A DNA stretch of 64,000 bases from Calliopsis andreniformis. Lineage: Eukaryota > Arthropoda > Insecta > Hymenoptera > Andrenidae. Below the pieces are notes generated by a model. That model had not been told where the DNA came from and made no database searches. It saw nothing but the letters and a program-made list of their open reading frames with translations. The DNA is taken from contig NW_027480423.1 in the NCBI RefSeq assembly GCF_051401765.1, forward strand, positions 12,834,001-12,898,000, written 5' to 3'. A program made the position numbers and the translations under genes. Below are positions 40,786-51,345 of this stretch, in pieces (positions within the stretch are counted from its first letter, which is position 1; each line of letters begins with the position of its first letter).

Positions 40786-42856
40786 AGTAATGGTCATTTC
40801 TACGTTCCGGCCAACCTAGGCTTCACTCTAGGGCGTTGCTCCACCAGATCGAATAGCTAGGGACTTAGAATTAAACGCCAGAAGCATAAAATACAATAAA
40901 AATACAACTGTTTTTCCATCGTATAACAGGAATAATTACAACCAGTGTGAAAGTAATGTTCATTTCTGCGTTCCGGGCCACCTACGTTTCACTCTATGGC
41001 GTTGCTCCACCAGATCGAATAGTTAGGGCCTAAGGAGTCAAGGCCAGAAGCATAAAATACAATATAAATACAACAGTTTTTCCATTGTATAAAACGAGTA
41101 ATTGCAACCAGTGTGAAGGTTATGGTCATTTCTACGTTCCGGGTAACATAGGCTTCACTCTTGGACGTTGCCCCACCAGATCGAATAGCTAGGCCCTTAG
41201 AAGTCGAAGCCAGAAGCAGAAAATACAATAAAAATGCAACAGTTTTTCCGTCGTATAGCATGAATAATTGCAACCAGTGTGAAAGTAATGATGATTTCGG
41301 CGTTTCGGGCGTCCTAGACTTAACTCTGAGGCATTGCTCCACCACATCGAATAGTTAGGGCCTAAGAAGTCAACGCCAAAACCATAAAATACAATACAAA
41401 TACAACAGCTTTTCCATGGTATAAAACGAATAATTGCAATCAGTATGAAAGTTATCTCATTTCTACGTTTCGGACATCCTACACTTAACTCTGAGGCATT
41501 GCTCTACCAGATCGAATACGTTGGGACTTAGAAGTCAACGCCAGAAGCATAAAATACGATATAGATACAACAGTTTTTCCATCGTATAAAACGAATATTT
41601 GCAACCAGTGTGAAAGTAATGGCAATTTCTACGTTCCGGGCACTCTAGGCTTCGCCCTAGGGCGTTGCTCCACCAGGTCGAATAGCTAGGGACTTAGAGG
41701 TCAACGCCAAGAGTATAAAATACAATAAAAACACATCGGTCTTTCCATCGTATAACCGGAATAATTGCAAGCAGTGTGAAAGTAATGTGCATTTCTACGT
41801 TCCGGGCAGCCTATGCTTCACTCTAGGGCGTTGCTCCACCACATCGAATAGCTACGACCTTAGAAGTCAACGCCCAAAGCATAAAATACAATAAGAGTAC
41901 AACAGTTTTTCCATCGTATAAAAAGAATAATTGCAACCAGTGTGAATGTAATGGTCATTTCTACGTTTCGGGCAACATACGCTTCACTCTTGGACGCTGC
42001 GCCCGAGATCGAATAGCTAGGATCTTAGAAGTCAATGCCAGAAGCATAAAATACAATAAAAATACAGCAGTTTTTCCATCGTATAGCATGAATAATTGCA
42101 ACCAGTGTGAAAGTAATGGTCATTTCTACGTTCCGGGCAACCTAGGCTTCACTCTAGGTCGTTGCTCCACAACATCGAATAGTTAGGGCCTTAGTAGTCG
42201 ACGCCCGAAGGATAAAATACAATATAAATACAACAGTTTTTCCATCGTATAAAGCAAATAATTGCAACCAGTGTGAAAGTTATGGTCATTTCTACGATCC
42301 GGGCAAACTAGGCTGCACCCTAGTGCGTTGTGCCACCAGATCGAATAGTTAGGGCCTAAGAAGTCAACGCCGGAGGCATAAAATACGATATAAGTACAAA
42401 ATTTTTTTCATCGTATAAAACGAGTAATTGCAACCAGTTTGAAAGTAATGGACATTTCTACGTTCCGGGCACCCTATGCTTCGCCCTAGGGCGTTGTTCC
42501 ACCAGATCGAACAGCTAAGGACTCGGAGGTCAACGACAGAAGCAAAAAATACAATAAAAATACAACAGTTCTTCCATCGTATACCAGGAATTATTGCAAA
42601 CAGTGTGAAAGTAATGGGCATTTCTACGTTCCGTGCAACCTAGGCTTCACTCTGGGGCGTTGGTCCACCAGATCGAATTGTTTGGACCCAAGGAGTCAAC
42701 GCCAAGAAGCATAAAATACTATAAAAATACAACAGTCCTTCCATCGTATAACAGGAATAATTGCAACCAGTGTGAATGTTATGGTCATTCCTACGTTCCG
42801 GGCAACCTAGGCTTCCCTTTAGGGTGTTGCTCCACCAGATCGGATAGCTAGGGCCT
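40786..42856 (+). repeat. Higher-order block S13, copy 1 (~12.5 units)
   Basis: Repeated at 44641-46711 with a constant shift of 3,855 bp (23 units plus 37). Markers are TTAGAATTAAACGCC, GTCGAAGCCAGAAGCAG near 41202, TTATCTCATTTCTACG (shortened) near 41452, GCTGCGCCCGAGATCG (three bases lost) near 41997, AAAATTTTTTTCATCG near 42398 and GTTTGGACCCAAGGAG near 42679. Small frames at 40989-41358 and 42364-42851 are copied with it. Confidence 0.9.
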
Positions 42857-43065
42857 TAGAAGTCAACGCCAGAAGCATAAAGTACAATAAAAATGCAACA
42901 GTTTGTCCATCGTATGACAGGAACAATTGCAACCAGTGTGAAAGTGATGGTCATTTCTACGTTTCGGGCAACCTAGGCTTCACTCTAATGCGTTGCTCCG
43001 ACAGATCGAATAGTTAGGGCCTCAGAAGTCAACACCAGAAGCATAAAATACAGTATAAATATAAC

Positions 43066-43429
43066 AGTTTTCCATTGTATAAAACGAACAATTGCAACCA
43101 GTGTGAAAGTTATGTTAATTTCAACGTTCCGGGCAACCTAGGCTTCACTCTATGGCGTTGCTCCACCAGAACGAATAGTTAGGGCCTAAAAAGTCAACGC
43201 CAGAATCACCAAATACAAAATAAATACAACTGTTTTTCCATCGTATAAAACAAATAATTGCAACCAGTTTGAAAGTAATGGTCATTTCTACTTTCCGGGC
43301 ACCCTAGGCTTCACTCTAGGGCGTTGCTCCACCACACCGAATAGCTACGGCATTAGAATTCAACGCCAGAAGCATTAAATACAATATAAATACAACAGCT
43401 TTTCCATCGTATAAAATGAATAATTGCAA
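43066..43429 (+). repeat. Third copy of part of S11 (~2 units)
   Basis: It matches about 39582-39945 (shift ~3,484) and 35723-36086. Markers are a one-base-short CAGTTTTCCATTG, TTATGTTAATTTC, ATCACCAAATACAAAATAAA and GGCATTAGAATTCAACGCC. It is more diverged than the first two copies are from each other (CGAACAATTG, TCAACGTTCC). Confidence 0.8.
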
Positions 43430-43909
43430 ACATTGTGAAAGTAATGGTCATTTCTACCTTCGCGCAACCTGGGCTTCACTATAGGGCGTTGCTCCACCAG
43501 ATCGAATAGCTAGGGACTTAGAATTCAACGCCAGGAGCGTAAAATACAATAAAAATACAACAGTTTTTCCATCGTATAGCAGGAATAATTGCAACTGGTG
43601 TGAATATAATGGTCATTTCTACGTTCCGGGCAACCTACGTTTCACTCTATGGCGTTGCTCCACCAGATGGAATAGTTATGGCCTAAGAAGTCAACGCCAG
43701 AAGCACCAAATACATAATAAATACAACAGTTTTTTCATCGTATAAAACGAATAATTGCAACCAGTATGAAAGTTATGGTCATTTCTACTTTCCGGGCAAC
43801 CTAGGCTTCGCTCTAGGGTGTTGCTCCACCACATCTAATTGTTACGGACTTAGAAGTCAACGGCAGAAGCATTAAATACAATATAAATACAACAGCTTTC
43901 CCATCGTAT

Positions 43910-43987
43910 AAAATGAATAATTGCAAACAGTGTGAAAGTAATGGTCATAACAGGAATAATTGCAACCAGTGTGAATGTAATGGAGAT
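43910..43987 (+). repeat. Aberrant unit with 39-bp internal gain, site 2
   Basis: It has the same breakpoints as site 1: AATGGTCAT at 43940-43948 is followed by AACAGGAATAATTGC, again repeating unit positions 68-106. Upstream units also match those of site 1 (GCACCAAATACATAATAAAT near 43703 and 37527; CACATCTAATTGTTACGGAC near 43830 and 37820). The event therefore happened once and was then copied. The first version carries one more unit between these markers. Confidence 0.88.
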
Positions 43988-44640
43988 TTCTACGTTCCGG
44001 GCTACCTGCCTTTCACTATATGGCGTTGCACGACCAGATCGAATAGGTAGGGCCTAAGAAGTCAACGCCAGAAGCATCAAATACAAACTAAATACAACAG
44101 TTTTTCCATCGTATAAAACGGATAATTGCAACCAGTGTTAAAGTAATGTTCATTTCTACGTTCCGGGCACCCTAGGCTTCACTCTAGGGCGTTGCTCCAC
44201 CAGATCGAATAGTTAGGACCTAAGAAGTCAACTCCAGAAGCATAATATACAATATAAATACAACAGTTTTTCCATCGCATAAGGCGAATAATTGCAACCA
44301 GTGTGAAAGTTATGGTCATTTCTACGTTCCGTGCAACCTAGGCTTCACTCTAGTGCGTTGTGACACCAGATCGAATAGCTAGGGCCTAAGTAGTCAACGA
44401 CAGAAGCATAAAATACTATAAAAATACAACAGTCCTTCAATCGTATAACAGGAATAATTGCAACCAGTGTGAAAGTAATGGTCATTTCTACGTCCCGGGC
44501 AACCTAGGTTTCGCTCTAGGGTGTTGCTCCACCAGATCCAATAGCTAGGGACTTCTGACGTCAGCGCCAGAAGCATAAAATATAATAAAAATACAACAGT
44601 TGTTTCATCGTATAACAGGAATAATTGCAACCAGTGTGAA

Positions 44641-46711
44641 AGTAATGGCCATTTCTACGTTCCGGCCAACCTAGGCTTCACTCTAGGGCGTTGCTCCACC
44701 AGATCGAATAGCTAGGAACTTAGAATTAAACGCCAGAAGCATAAAATACAATAAAAATACAACTGTTTTTCCATCGTATAACAGGTATAATTACAACCAG
44801 TGTGAAAGTAATGTACATTTCTGCGTTCCGGGCCACCTACGTTTCACTCTATGGCGTTGCTCCACCAGATCGAATAGTTAGGGCCTAAGGAGTCAAGGCC
44901 AGAAGCATAAAATACAATATAAATACAACAGTTTTTCCATTGTATAAAACGAGTAATTGCAACCAGTGTGAAGGTTATGGTCATTTCTACGTTCCGGGCA
45001 ACATAGGCTTCACTCTTGGACGTTGCCCCACCAGATCGAATAGCTAGGCCCTTAGAAGTCGAAGCCAGAAGCAGAAAATACAATAAAAATGCAACAGTTT
45101 TTCCGTCGTATAGCAGGAATAATTGCAACCAGTGTGAAAGTAATGATCATTTCGGCGTTTCGGGCGTCCTAGACTTAACTCTGAGGCATTGCTCCACCAC
45201 ATCGAATAGTTAGGGCCTAAGAAGTCAACGCCAAAACCATAAAATACAATACAAATACAACAGCTTTTCCATGGTATAAAACGAATAATTGCAATCAGTA
45301 TGAAAGTTATCTCATTTCTACGTTTCGGACATCCTACACTTAACTCTGAGGCATTGCTCTACCAGATCGAATACGTTGGGACTTAGAAGTCAACGCCAGA
45401 AGCATAAAATACGATATAGATACAACAGTTTTTCCATCGTATAAAACGAATATTTGCAACCAGTGTGAAAGTAATGGCCATTTCTACGTTCCGGGCACCC
45501 TAGGCTTCGCCCTAGGGCGTTGCTCCACCAGGTCGAATAGCTAGGGACTTAGAGGTCAACGCCAAGAGTATAAAATACAATAAAAACACATCGGTCTTTC
45601 CATCGTATAACAGGAATAATTGCAAGCAGTGTGAAAGTAATGTGCATTTCTACGTTCCGGGCAGCCTATGCTTCACTCTAGGGCGTTGCTCCACCACATC
45701 GAATAGCTACGACCTTAGAAGTCAACGCCCAAAGCATAAAATACAATAAGAGTACAACAGTTTTTCCATCGTATAAAAAGAATAATTGCAACCAGTGTGA
45801 ATGTAATGGTCAATTCTACGTTTCGGGCAACATACGCTTCACTCTTGGACGCTGCGCCCGAGATCGAATAGCTAGGATCTTAGAAGTCAATGCCAGAAGC
45901 ATAAAATACAATAAAAATACAGCAGCTTTTCCATCGTATAGCATGAATAATTGCAACCAGTGTGAAAGTAATGGTCATTTCTACGTTCCGGGCAACCTAG
46001 GCTTCACTCTAGGTCGTTGCTCCACAACATCGAATAGTTAGGGCCTTAGTAGTCGACGCCCGAAGCATAAAATACAATATAAATACAACAGTTTTTCCAT
46101 CGTATAAAGCAAATAATTGCAACCAGTGTGAAAGTTATGGTCATTTCTACGATCCGGGCAAACTAGGCTGCACTCTAGTGCGTTGTGCCACCAGATCGAA
46201 TAGTTAGGGCCTAAGAAGTCAACGCCGGAAGCATAAAATACGATATAAGTACAAAATTTTTTTCATCGTATAAAACGAGTAATTGCAACCAGTTTGAAAG
46301 TAATGGACATTTCTACGTTCCGGGCACCCTATGCTTCGCCCTAGGGCGTTGTTCCACCAGATCGAACAGCTAAGGACTCGGAGGTCAACGACAGAAGCAA
46401 AAAATACAATAAAAATACAACAGTTCTTCCAACGTATACCAGGAATTATTGCAACCAGTGTGAAAGTAATGGGCTTTTCTACGTTCCGTGCAACCTAGGC
46501 TTCACTCTGGGGCGTTGGTCCACCAGATCGAATTGTTTGGACCCAAGGAGTCAACGCCAAGAAGCATAAAATACTATAAAAATACAACAGTCCTTCCATC
46601 GTATAACAGGAATAATTGCAACCAGTGTGAATGTTATGGTCATTCCTACGTTCCGGGCAACCTAGGCTTCCCTTTAGGGTGTTGCTCCACCAGATCGAAT
46701 AGCTAGGGCCT
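44641..46711 (+). repeat. Higher-order block S13, copy 2 (~12.5 units)
   Basis: A copy of 40786-42856 with few differences, for example GGTCAATTCTACG near 45808 against GGTCATTTCTACG, and CCAACGTATACC near 46430 against CCATCGTATACC. The two copies are separated by about 1.8 kb that holds the third S11 piece and aberrant site 2. The right edge is at about 46711, where GCCTTAGAAG is replaced by GCCTAAGAAG. Confidence 0.9.
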
Positions 46712-49604
46712 AAGAAGTCAACGCCGGAAGAATAAAATACGATATAAGTACAACAGTTTTTCCATCGTATAACAGGAATAATTGCAACCAGTGTGAAAGT
46801 AATGGTCATTTCTACGTTCCGGGCAACCTAGGCTTCACTCTAGCGCGTTGCTCAATCAGATGGTATAGTTAGGGCCTAAGAAGTCAACGCCAGAAGGATA
46901 AAATACGATATAAATACAACAGCTTTTCCATCGCATAACAGGAATAATTGCAACCTGTGTGCAAGTGACGGTCATTTCCACGTTCCGGGCAAGCTAGGCT
47001 TCACCCTAGGGCGTTGTTCCACCAGATGGAATGGTTAGGGCCTAAGAAGTCAACTCCAGAAGCATAAAATACGATATAAATACAACAGCTTTTCCATCGT
47101 ATAAAACGTATAATTGCAGCCAATGTGAAAGTAATGATCATTTCGGCGTTTCGGGCACCTTAGACTTAACTCTGAGGCGTTGCTCCACCAGATCGAAGAG
47201 TTAGGGCCTTAGAAGTGAACGCCAGAAGCATAAAATACAATACAAATAGAACAGTTTTTCCATCGTATAAAACGAATAATAGCAACCAGTATGAAAGTTA
47301 TGGTCATTCCTATTGTCCGGGCAACCTAGGTTTCACCATAGGGCGTTGCTCCAACAGATTGAATAGTTAGGGCCTTAGAAGTCAACGCCAGAAGCACAAA
47401 ATACAATATAAATACAACAGTTTTTCCATTGTATAGCATGGATCACTGCAACCAGTGTGAAAGTAATGATCATTTCGGCGTTTCGGGCATCCAAGACTTA
47501 ACTCTGAGGCGTTGCTCCGCCAGATCGAAGAGTTAGGGCCTTAAAAGTCAACGCCAGAAGCATAAACTACATAATAAATACAACAGTCTTTCCATCGTAT
47601 AAAACGAATAATTGCAACCTATGAGAAGATTATGGTCATGTCCACGTTCCGGGCAAGCTAGGCTTCACTGTAGGGTGTTGCTCCAACCGATCGAATAGGT
47701 AGGGCCATAGAAGTCAGCGCCCAAGCATAAAATACAATAAATATACAAGAGTCTTTCCATCGTATAACCGGAATAATTGCAACCAGTGTGAAAGCGATGG
47801 TCATTTCTACGTTCCGGGCAGCCCAGGCTTCACTCTAGGACGTTGCTCCACCAGCCCGAATAGTTAGGGCCTTAGAAGTCGACTCCCGAAGCATAAAATA
47901 CAAAATAAATAGAACAGTTTTTCCATTGTATATAACGAATAATTGCTACCAGTATGAAAGTTATGGTCATTTCTACGTTCCGGTCAACCTAGGCATCACG
48001 CTCGGGCGTTGCTCCACCAGGTCGAATAATTAGGGCCTAAGAAGTAAACGCCAGAAGTATAAAATACAATATAAATACAACAGCTTATCCATCCTATATA
48101 ATGTATATTTGCAAACAGTGTGATCGTAATGGTCATTGCTACGTTCCGGGCAACCTAGGCTTCACTCTAGGGCGTTGTTCCACCAGATCGAATAGTTAGG
48201 GCCTAAGAAGTCAACGCCAGAAGGACAAAATACAATATAAGTACAACAGTTTTTCCATCGTATAAAATGAATAATTGCAAACATTGTGAAAGTACTGGTC
48301 ATTTCTACGTTCCGGGTAACCTAGGTTTAACTCTACGGCGTTGCTCCACCAGATCGAAAAGCTAGGGACTTAGAAATCAACGCCAGAAGAATAAAATACA
48401 CTATAAATACAACAGTTTTTCCATCGTATAAAACGAATAATTGCAACCAGTGTGAAAGTAACGGTCATTTCTACGTTCCGGGCAACCTAGGCTTCACCTT
48501 AGGTCGTTGTTCCACCAGATGGAATAGTTAGGGCCTAAGAAGTCAACGCCAGAAGCATAAAATACGATATAAATACAACAGCTTTTCCATCGTATAACAG
48601 GAATAATTGCAACCAGTGTGAAAGTGAAGGTCATTTCTACGTTCCGGGCAACCTAGGCGCCACTCTATGTCGTTGCTCCACCACATCTAATAGCTATGGC
48701 CTTAGAAGTCATCGCCAGAAGCATAAAATACAATATAAATACAACAGCTTTTCCATCGTATAAAATGAATAATTGCACACAGTGTGAATGTAATGGTCAT
48801 TTCTACGTTCCGGGCAATCTAGGCTTCACTATAGGGCGTTGCTCCACCAAATCGAATGGCTAGGCACTTAGAAATCAACGCCAGAAGAATAAAATACAAT
48901 AAAAATAAAACAGTTTTTCCATCGTATAACAGGAATAATTGCAACCAGTGTGAATGTAATGGTCATTTCTATGTTCCGGGCAACCTACGTTTCACTCTAT
49001 GGCGTTGTTCCACCAGATCGAATAGTTAGGGCCTAAGAAGTCAACGCCAGAAGCACCAAATACAAAATAAGTACTACAGTTTTTCCATCGTATAAAACGA
49101 ATAATTGCAAACATTGTGAAATTACTGGTCATTTCTACGTTCCGGGTAACCTAGGTTTAACTCTAGGGCGTTGCTCCACCAGATCGAATAGCTAGGGACT
49201 TAGAAATCAACGCCAGAAGAATAAAATACAATATAAGTACAACAGATTTTCCATCGTATAAAATGAATAATTGCAAACATTGTGAAAGTAATCGTCATTT
49301 CTACGTTCCGGGCAACCTAGGCGTCACACTAGGGCGTCGTTCCACCACATCTAATACCTACGGCCTTAGAAGTCGACGCCAGAAGCATAAAATACAATAT
49401 AAATACAACAGCTTTTCCATCGTATAAAACGAATAATTGCAACCAGTGTGAAAGATATGGTTATTTCTACGTTCCGGGCAACCTAGGCTTCACTCTAGGG
49501 CGTTCCTCCAGCAGATCGAACAGGTAGGGCCTTAGAAGTCAAAGCCCGAAGCATAAAATACAAAATAAACAGAACAGTCTTTCCATTGTATAAAACGAAT
49601 AATT
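46712..49604 (+). repeat. Forward-arm end, no long internal duplication
   Basis: Full-length satellite units lead up to the polarity switch. It includes three units of the variant class TAATGATCATTTCGGCG near 47130 and 47466, and pairs of units with ATTGTGAAAGTACTGGTC/GGTTTAACTC near 48284 and ATTGTGAAATTACTGGTC/GGTTTAACTC near 49115 (about five units apart). I see no block of more than a few units copied elsewhere in the window, and no mirrored high-identity copy of it on the far side of the junction. Confidence 0.75.
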
Positions 49605-49629
49605 ATAATAAATAATTATAAAAATAACG
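49605..49629. other. Polarity-switch junction of the satellite array
   Basis: The last forward unit (start 49525) runs to unit position 80, ending GAATAATT at 49604. An A+T-only tract follows, containing the 10-mer AATAATTATA twice (49598-49607 and 49611-49620, three bases apart), then AAAATAACGC. From about 49631 the reverse complement of the unit begins (TTCACATTCACACAGGTTGC), at about unit position 98 running downwards. No known element lies at the junction. The duplicated 10-mer looks like filler or slippage at an end-joining or template-switch breakpoint (inference). The right edge is uncertain, because 49619-49630 could be a decayed piece of a reverse unit. Confidence 0.9.
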
Positions 49630-50103
49630 CTTCACATTCACACAGGTTGCAATTATTCCTGTTATACGAGGGCAAAACAGTTGTATTTATAATGTATTTT
49701 ATGCTTCTGGCGTTGACATCGTAGGTCGTAGGTTTCGATGTGGTGGAGCCACGCCCAAGAGTAAAGCCTAGGTTGCCCGGAACGGAGAAATGACCATTAC
49801 TTTCACACTGGTTGCAAATATTCGTTTTATACGATCGAGAAGCTGTTGTATTTATATTGTATTTTATGCTTCTGGCGTTGACTTCTTAGGCCCTATCTAT
49901 TCGGTCTGGTGGAACAACGCCCCAGAGTGAAGCCTAGGTTGCACGGAACGTAGAAATGATCATATCTTTCACACCGGTTGCAATTGTTCGTTTTACACAA
50001 TGGAAAAACTGTTCTATTTATCTTGTATTTTATGCTTCGGGCGTTCACTTCTAAGGCCATAACTATTCGATCTGGTGGAGCAACGCCCTGGAGTGAAGCC
50101 TAG

Positions 50104-50434
50104 GTTGCCCGGAACGTAGAAATGACCATATCTTTCACACTGGTTGCTATTATTCGTTTTATACGATGGAAAAACTGTTGTAGTTATATTGTATTTTATG
50201 CTTCTGGCGTTGACTTCTTAGGCCCTAACTATTTGATCTGTTGGAACAACGCCCTAGAGTTAAGCCTAGGTTGACCGGAACGTAGAATTGACTATCACAT
50301 TCACACTGGTTGCAAATATTCGTTTTATAGAATTGAAAGACTGTTCTATGTATTTTGTCTTTTATGCTTCGGGCTTTGACTTCTAAGGGCCTACCTATTC
50401 GATCTAGTAGAGCACGCCATAGAGTGAAGCCTAG
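50104..50434 (-). repeat. Two-unit block related to 54581-54911
   Basis: The shift is 4,477 bp. Shared variants are GTTGTAGTTATATTG, CTATTTGATCTGTTGGAAC, AGAGTTAAGCCTAGG, TTGCAAATATTCG, TAGAATTGAAA and AAGGGCCTACCTATTCG with CTAGTAGAGCA. The copy here carries private changes such as GAATTGACTATC and AGCACGCCATAG. Confidence 0.82.
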
Positions 50435-50759
50435 GTTGCCGGAACGTAGAAATGACCATAACTTTCACACTGGTTGCAATTATTCCTGTTATACGATGGA
50501 AAAACTGATGTATCTTTATTGTATTCTTTGCTTCGAGCATTTACTTCTTCACCCTACCTATTCGATCTGGTGGAGCAACGCCCTGGAGTGAAGCCTAGGT
50601 TGCCCGGAACGTAGAAATGACCATCTCTTTCACACTGGTTGCAATTGTTCGTTTTGCACAATGGAAAAACTGTTCCATTTATTTTGTATTTTATGCTTCG
50701 GGCCTTCACTTCTAAGGCCACAACTATTCGATCTGGTGGAGCAACGCCCTAGAGTGAAG

Positions 50760-51345
50760 CCTAGATTGCCCGGTACGTTGGAATGACCATCAGTTCCACA
50801 GTGGTTGCAATTATTCCTGTAATACGATGGAAAAACTTATGTATTTTTATTGTACTTTATGCTTCGGGCGTTGGCTTCTAAGGCCCTAACTCATCGATCT
50901 GGTGGAGCAACGGCCTAGGGTGAAGCATAGATTGCCCGGAACGTAGAAATGACCATAATTTTCACACTGGTTGTAATTATTCCTGTTATACGATGGAAAA
51001 ACTGTTGGATTTTTATTGTACTTTATGCTTCTGGCGTTGACTTCTAAGGCCCTATGTATTCGATCTGTTGGAGCAATGTCTCAGAGTTAAGTCTTAGGTG
51101 ACCGGAACGTAGAAATGGCCATTACCTTCACACTGGCTGCAATTATTCGTTTTATACGATGGAAAAACTGTTGTATTTATGTTGTATTTGGTGCTCCTGG
51201 CGTTGACTTGTTAGGCCCTAACTATTGGATCTGGTGGACCGACGCCCTAGAGTGAAGCCTAGGTTGCCCGGAACGTGGAAATGACCATCACTTTCACACT
51301 GGCTGCAATTATTCCCGTTATACGATTTAAAAACTGTTGTATTTA
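50760..51345 (-). repeat. Block related to 53414-54165, one unit shorter
   Basis: It matches with a shift of 2,654 bp up to about 50990 and 2,820 bp after about 51000, so the partner holds one extra unit. Shared markers are CACAGTGGTTGC, TCCTGTAATACG, GGATTTTTATTGTAC, CAGAGTTAAGTCTT, GGTCCACCAG on the unit strand (+ strand CTGGTGGACCGACGCC) and TACGATTTAAAAACTG. This is an internal duplication older than the 4.8-kb doubling, since its partner lies inside copy A of that doubling. Confidence 0.82.

Larger units (their letters stand above)
1..49604 (+). repeat. Satellite array, forward arm, ~166-bp unit (about 299 units)
   Basis: Uninterrupted head-to-tail repeats. Unit starts such as TAGGGCC, TACGGCC or TAGGGAC recur every ~166 bases: units begin at 1, 167 and 333, and the last one begins at 49525. 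Landmarks in each unit, numbered from that start, are AAGTCAACGCC (12-22), an A-rich tract with AAATACAATATAAATACAAC (31-51), CCATCGTATAAAACGAATAA (59-78), TGCAACCAGTGTGAAAG (80-96), CATTTCTACGTTCCGGGCAA (104-123) and GGGCGTTGCTCCACCAGATC (140-159). Units differ by point changes and rare small indels. I see no inserted transposon, gene, tRNA, rRNA or other non-satellite sequence. Known biology: monomers of 150-180 bp in long arrays are typical of plant and animal centromeres. A centromeric role here is inference, and other heterochromatin is possible. Confidence 0.97.

Noticed and set aside
49605..49629. Origin, promoter or transposon end at the A+T-rich junction
   Set aside because: It is only about 25 bases long, with no terminal repeat, target-site duplication or promoter elements beyond generic A+T. 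It is better explained as breakpoint filler.
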